Shown here in pieces: positions 58,255 to 64,000 of a DNA stretch of 64,000 nt; positions within the stretch are counted from its first letter, which is position 1; each line of letters opens with the position of its first letter. Under the pieces are notes generated by a model. The model was given only the letters and a program-made list of their open reading frames with translations, had not been told where the DNA came from and made no database searches. The DNA lies in the NCBI GenBank assembly GCA_032164295.1, contig JAJHTX010000005.1, positions 1,116,001 to 1,180,000 on the forward strand, in the 5' to 3' direction. The position numbers and the translations under genes are program-made. Source of the DNA: Inonotus obliquus. Lineage: Eukaryota; Basidiomycota; Agaricomycetes; Hymenochaetales; Hymenochaetaceae.

Positions 58255-60343
58255 ATGATGCAGACGGCCATCCAGCACCTGGTGCCGTCGCATTATGCGC
58301 CCCAGCTCAACCACAGACCTCAATTTCTCCCCTCCAGACCCGCCATCAATGGTATGTTGTCCAGGACGGCGACGACCAACGGCGTCCCTCTCCCTGTGCC
58401 CACACACCCCGTTCAAAGGAAGCGTAAGCGTCCCACAACATACTCCGTCTCCTACAGCGAGGTACAGGAGGTCGACGAGGAAGGCAAACTGCGAGAAGTC
58501 ATCGTCATCGAAGACACTCCGCCGCCTCAGTCCCCAATTTCACCCGCGTTCAGTGCCTCGAGGAGTGGGGGTTCTTACTCCGTATCGATGCAGCCACCTC
58601 TCTACGGTGCTCCCGTTCGCACTCGAGCACGCGCTGCCGAAGAGGCACAGACTCTGAGCTCCAGCACGTCTTCGGGTACCGCTGTCGTTGCGCCAGCCCC
58701 CAAGAAGCGCAGGCGGGAACCCGAGCTCAGCAAGGTTGTCCAGGCCAAGAAGGCCCTCTCAAATGTAAAATATGCCCAAAATGCAGTTGTCAATGGGCGA
58801 ACCTGGGCTAATGGCAATTCCGTCATTGCTACACACAACGTGCGTGTGCTGCTACCGATCCACGCGTGATAACGTACTCCCTGCTAACGACCGCTCATCC
58901 TCCAGACACAGGCTGTGAGGGCGCCTCCCTCATGCGATGATAAGGAAGGCCACTATATCGTCGTTCCCGACGACATGATCTTCAGGCGATGTAGAAATCC
59001 ATCCGCTTCCGATTCTTGGCACTGTCAACTAACTCCTTCGTTCAGATCGTATAGTTCGACTGCTAGGACAGGGGACATTCGGAAAAGTCGTCGAAGCTAT
59101 TGACACTACTAACCAGAGGAGGGTTGCAATCAAGATTATTCGCGCCGTTCCCAAATATCGCGACGCCAGCAAGGTTGAGGTCCGCGTGCTGCAGAAGCTC
59201 AAGGAACGCGATCCATTGAACAAGAAGTAGGTCGGCATCATACTCCACGTACCACAACATCTCAACTTTTCACCTACCAGCAAATGCATACACCTCTTAC
59301 ATTGGTTTGATCATCGCAATCACATCTGCCTCGTCTCTGAGCTACTCGGCATGTGTATATACGACTTTCTCAAAACGAACAAATTCCAGCCGTTTCCTCG
59401 ACGACACATCCAAGACTTTTCTCGACAATTATTAGGAAGCGTAGCTTGTGAGTCCCTATTTATTCGTCAGATTTCCTCTTGTGTAACGATTTTCCCGTAG
59501 TCTTACATGATCTCCGCCTGGTACACACGGACTTGAAACCAGAGAATATTCTCTTGTCCGAGAATTCATTCCGAACTATGACATATCCGAGCTCGAAGGT
59601 TGGTGACTTCGTGCACCAAAATGCTGAGGTTGCTTTGTATTTACATTCCGTTATGATGGCCATCCAGCGAGGCGCGCCACCACGACAGAAGCGAATCCTC
59701 AACAATACAGATATCCGACTCATAGACTTTGGTAGCGCCACGTTTGAGGAAGAATACCATTCGTCGGTTGTCTCAACCCGGCATTATCGCGCCCCTGAAA
59801 TTATTCTTGGTAAGACACCTTCATGATTTGTTTACCACGTCGGTGGTTGCTGACGAGTACAATGACAGGATTAGGCTGGTCATACCCGTGCGATGCATTC
59901 TCTTTGGGGTGTATCCTCGTCGAGTTTTATACCGGTGTAGCAATCTTTCAGACGCACGATAACCTAGAGCATCTAGCAATGATGCAAATGGTTGTAGGCT
60001 CGATGCCTGAGCGATTCGCGAGGGCAGGAGCACGGGCCAAACCAGAGTACTTCAAGGACGGGAACAAACTCAATTGGCCTCCAAAGAAAGCATCGCGTCA
60101 GAGCCGTAAGGATGTGCGCGCAACACGACACCTACAGGTGAGTACATGCAGAGAATGATTCCGTCCAACATTCTTATCCCATCTCATCTATAGGAGCTAA
60201 TACCACCCGTGGACATAATCAACGAGCAATTCTGTGATCTTGTCGCACGATTATTAGCATTCGACCCCGCTGAGCGGATAACAGTCCGCGATGCTCTCAG
60301 TCACCCATATTTCACCCTCTCCATACCGATGGAAGAATATTAA
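58255..60343 (+). CDS. KNS1: LAMMER (CLK-type) dual-specificity protein kinase
   Basis: Seven exons: 58255-58839, 58906-58990, 59046-59226, 59281-59447, 59501-59809, 59869-60137 and 60194-60343; exactly 582 codons. The 200-residue N-terminus is basic, Ser/Pro-rich and includes nuclear-signal-like KRKRP and PKKRRR. Kinase core: [10 protein letters not shown] (about 230-238), VAIK with Lys253, HTDLKPEN with catalytic Asp350, DFG at 415-417, activation segment [18 protein letters not shown], and [11 protein letters not shown]. The family signature EHLAMMERILG reads [11 protein letters not shown] here (about 476-486), so two hallmark residues differ. By family it phosphorylates SR splicing factors in the nucleus and autophosphorylates on Tyr. 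Start: the first ATG of an ATGATG pair in a CCCGCA context. Confidence 0.93.
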
Positions 60344-63300
60344 TAGATTTGCTCACTTATGTTATTGGCCCTCGCTTTCATTCGTGTTGCGCTGTGCTAT
60401 CTTGCCCACTCGCCATTTTCGTCGTCCGTGTTACCAACAATCACCAACCGAAACATTTGGCTTACACAACTAAACACCTAAATGCGCACACCGCGGTGCA
60501 TTCCGATTTCCCTGACCGACGGAACCCTTGGTTTTGTACCTTCTCGACCAAGCACACCGTTGCTTCGATCAACTTTTTTCGTAATTTCGCGCATCATCCG
60601 CACCCGTCCCTACACGCACAACTATTGCATTGCCCGCTATGCTTATTCCAATTCCGCTCTCAGCAACCGATCACCCCCATTCCCGCTTTGTGCAACAGCC
60701 ATCGGTATAATCATTATACGTCGAACAGGACTAGACCCGGAAGACATCACTTGTCTTCATTTTGTGCGGAGGGAAAGACGAGCAGTATTGTCTGTCCGTT
60801 TTAACACCTACCCTATCAGGCTCCCGTTGACCCTCCTCCCATCCCCATCAGATGTAACAGTATCGTACTTTTCATCCTCCATTTCTTATTTGTTATCAAT
60901 AGGTTTCGTATGGTTCTCTATGGTTCTTGCAGCTTGAGTTATTGCTCCACCAATCGAAGAATGCGATATTGTTGGGAGATGAAGTACGATGACCGGTGCG
61001 TGCGAAGAAATGGGGATCCAGGGCCGGTTCCCAAATCAAGATCAACGAAATACCCTTGTGGCAAGCCGTCATCAAGCAAAGGCGGAATTTCCTTGCCATC
61101 TCGACTTGATCAAATCCTCCATCCTCAATTAATTACTCAAGATTATACGCAGTTATGCTTTTGCTTATCTAATGAGATATCTGGTACATCAAGCCGTTCG
61201 ACTCCGGCAAGCCAGGGTGCAGGGCTGTGTTCAGTGTCGGATGGCGGGACGATGATACGGTGATACGGTGAAGATGTATGTGCTTAATACACTAATACAC
61301 TACACGTATCAGTTACTTGGTGAGAGTGTTTCATTTCATTGACCCTTGGTGTTGTTGATGTGTTCGTTCACTCCTGCAGGCAGGATACTTTCCTAGCCAA
61401 GCAAAGACGTAAAGAAGGAGAAGTGCTTATGGATGGTATAAATGGATGGCGAATGCAACTGGGAAGGTGTTAATAATATCATATCACGAACAACTCAACG
61501 TAAACTTACGTCCATATCCGGACGGTCTTTGTAAGTACTCCTGGTAAAGTTTCGTTATCCCCGTCCGTCCCTCCCCAAATACATCTTATCTATTCCAATT
61601 CAGACAGAGAAATCTTCCGAAAATTTCGTAATCCCAATCCCTCATCCAACTCGTTTTCAGTATTCGTAATTCCCTTTGCACATCTTTGTCACTATCGAGA
61701 GTCGAGAATCGAGCTGACCTCGCCCTCGCCCTTGGTCACTGGTTTCGTTTCAAAAATTCAAATTCATCCGGCATCTTTCATCCTAAATGATGTCAAGACA
61801 CTGGTACTGTACCCGAGTCACCGTCAACCCCGGGCTCACAGCCAGCAATCATTACAGCATTAAAAATCAATCGAAAGCGGAAAATTCGATCGTTTTGGAT
61901 TTTATGGCTAGATACAATGCAATGCCATCTCAATTGAAGCACTACCTGAACAGAGCGGTGATTAAGTTGGGTCTCGGATGACGGATATTTGTAAGCATCT
62001 TCATTTTGTGCTATTTTTATCGTGGGATGATATTTACTTACTTACATGATACCATACGAATTCACCGCTCCGACCTGAAATCGGTCGAGGATAATACATA
62101 AGTCGATTCGCGTATTAGTTGACATCATCGCCGTTCCCGTCTTCAACATGATTCATCGGTTTGATCGGACGAAGAAAGGTCCGGGGTGGTGGACGATGAC
62201 CTTCAAGTCCTGTCTACTGTATCGCCAGACAACTCAGACTCATTCCTTATTTGCTTCACCTCACACAAGAAACCAGCTCTTTCTCTTCCTCACCACGCAG
62301 ACTTTGATCTAGTAACAACCCATCCCAACAGTACTAGTTCGCTCATTCCTTCTTCCGCCCTGCCGCGGAGTCCTCTACGCCAAGCCAAGAGCTCTCGTAC
62401 GGAATTCCGACGCGTGGAGTTCCAGCTTCCTTTATGGTATCCCTTATGTCATTCCGAATTAAACACTCTTTGACCACGCTCTGGTCTCAGCACCCCTTCA
62501 AGGCACCAAAGCTATACATATGCAACTCTGTAAGTATCCATCATCAACTGGTGGATTCCTCATTTTTTCCCCAAGTCTACAAACCCATACTCGATCAACT
62601 TGGTGACTAGACCCTATCGTCAGTGGAATCCTCGGTCTGAGGGCCATCGGCTTTAAGCCAGGGGATCACTTACTTCTTGCTCTTCCTCATCTCAATTCAT
62701 CTCACCAGAGCACATGGCTTTACTGTACTGCAAGCCGTAGTTATCGGGGCGGGGCGGGGAATTTTCAAGTTTTACATCCGAGGGCATCGCATAGCATCGC
62801 AGCTTGCTACTTCTTTTCTTCCGTGTACATGTATGTGATGAATTTGATACGAGTAGTACAAGTGTAGTAATTGTTTTTGCTTTCTCATTCTTTCTGGTCG
62901 GCGATATTGATATTGATTCCTGATATTGATTACACGGAACTTGAACTTTGGTAGTATATTGCTCTGTACCTTATGCTTTTAAAGAAACAAAGAGGTTATT
63001 TTTTACGCTCCATCTCACCGGCAGGCAGGGTCCTGCAATGTGACCGTGTACGAAAAGACCCGGGGAACAAATCACTTGAACAGGCTCGTCGCACACGGAT
63101 TCACATATATCCTTTCCATCACAACACGAGAAAACCTAATAAACCACTGGTTACCCATTCTTTTACCACCGTCACACTGTTTCCGTGTCCGTGTCCGTAG
63201 CCGTAGCCGTGTACAAGTAGTATATTTGCGTGTAAACTCAAAACTCAAAACCATTAGTATTATAAGTACCTAGAAACAAACTCTATAAAACTAACCAGAC

Positions 63301-64000
63301 CAGAAGTATAAATACACATCACCCTCAAATTATAAATATAAACACACTTTCACCCGGGAAAATCCACAGCCTGAGGATTGTGAAGGTCTGAGCAAAGGGG
63401 CGGGATAAAGGGTAAAGGGCAAAGGGCAAAAAAGAAGGAGAGAGGATATACTAGTTGTATGTACTATACTCAGGCTCAGACACCCGAAAAGGGTATCCAG
63501 ACGTTTATTTCTTTCGTTCTATGGTTCTATGGCTCTATGACGTGTATTGGGGAAGAGTTGAAGAAGAAAAGGGACAAATTATTCAAAGACGGGAGAAAGG
63601 AAGGAAACAATTCCCCGTTGAGAGGCTGAGAGGGACTTAGTACTGCTAACGGAGAGTACTAATGGGGGAGAATATAAGTATTCATAGAAAAATTTGAACG
63701 AACGGATAGAACTGAATTGACCCGGCCCGCTCATATACAGTGCTGTTGTGTAAAGCATCCAAAAGTATTACTTGACGTAAGACGTATTGTATTACAATAC
63801 AATGCAATGAATGAAGTGAGATGAAGGGACTTCGTGATGGTAGTTTCAATTCAATCTCGAATTCAAATTCGATTATGTAAAATAACTTCTTTAGCTTCAT
63901 GTACACGAGCACGAATGTAAGTTAATCTCATCAATCCTGATTTTGTTTATTGAATTCCAAAAAAGTAGCAGATAAACGTGGAATAGAGTGCAGAAATTGC
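60344..64000. other. Non-coding or unrecognised sequence to the window end
   Basis: No gene supported. A 151-codon frame at 60482-60937 overlaps others in the kinase 3' region and lacks any motif. The 95-codon frame at 62186-62473 could be an exon, but no partners were found. The region is AT-rich with homopyrimidine patches and short word repeats (GTGTCCGTGTCCGTAGCCGTAG near 63183-63209), and may be the promoter side of a gene beyond the window. Confidence 0.5.

Noticed and set aside
60482..60937. 151-codon ORF downstream of the kinase
   Set aside because: Overlaps another long frame, has no motif, and lies in what should be the 3' region of the kinase gene.

Overview
The window is genomic DNA of a filamentous basidiomycete fungus, most likely an Agaricomycete. 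Three things point there: host genes with many introns of about 50-60 bp, a DUF6533-type membrane protein gene (a family typical of Agaricomycetes), and chromodomain Ty3/Gypsy retrotransposons. No bacterial features are present.

Positions 1 to about 34758 are a nest of transposable elements. The base layer is a minus-strand Ty3/Gypsy element (G1). Its integrase/chromodomain lies at 1-1588 and 19075-19183, protease/RT at 29440-30706, gag at 30791-33682, leader at 34030-34368 and LTR near 34440-34758. G3 (1589-19074, TSD GGATG) sits inside G1. G3 itself carries a long LTR-like insertion A (1915-3221), three related B insertions, an element X (9254-14489) in gag, and an intact-looking Tc1/mariner transposon (17620-18853) in its 5' LTR. 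Next in G1 comes a huge inverted repeat: the plus-strand G2 5' half (19184-21557) and minus-strand G4 (23279-28344) share 2374-bp arms in perfect register. The insertion B(d) joining them has mismatched target sites. The best explanation is recombination between two B copies that deleted the middle, including the RNase H region of G1. G2/G4 show signs of Tf1/sushi-like self-priming and carry a conserved AUG-less reading frame upstream of gag.

Positions 34759-38008 hold three non-autonomous DNA elements: a TA-flanked foldback element (35230-36966), a nested element with a 10-bp TSD (36041-36683), and an abutting TIR element (36971-38008).

Positions 39600-60343 are the gene-bearing part. They hold a multi-pass membrane protein (minus), DPH4 (minus), a decayed copy of the membrane protein gene, a makorin-type CCCH/RING E3 ligase (plus), a doubtful Cys-rich small gene, a 12-exon DUF6533 gene (plus), a MYST histone acetyltransferase with two PHD fingers (minus), and a LAMMER dual-specificity kinase (plus) divergent from it. 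The spliced makorin, DUF6533, MYST and LAMMER models each add up to a whole number of codons. The genes do not form one pathway: chromatin acetylation, diphthamide synthesis, ubiquitination and splicing-factor phosphorylation are unrelated housekeeping roles. From 60344 to the end no gene is recognised.
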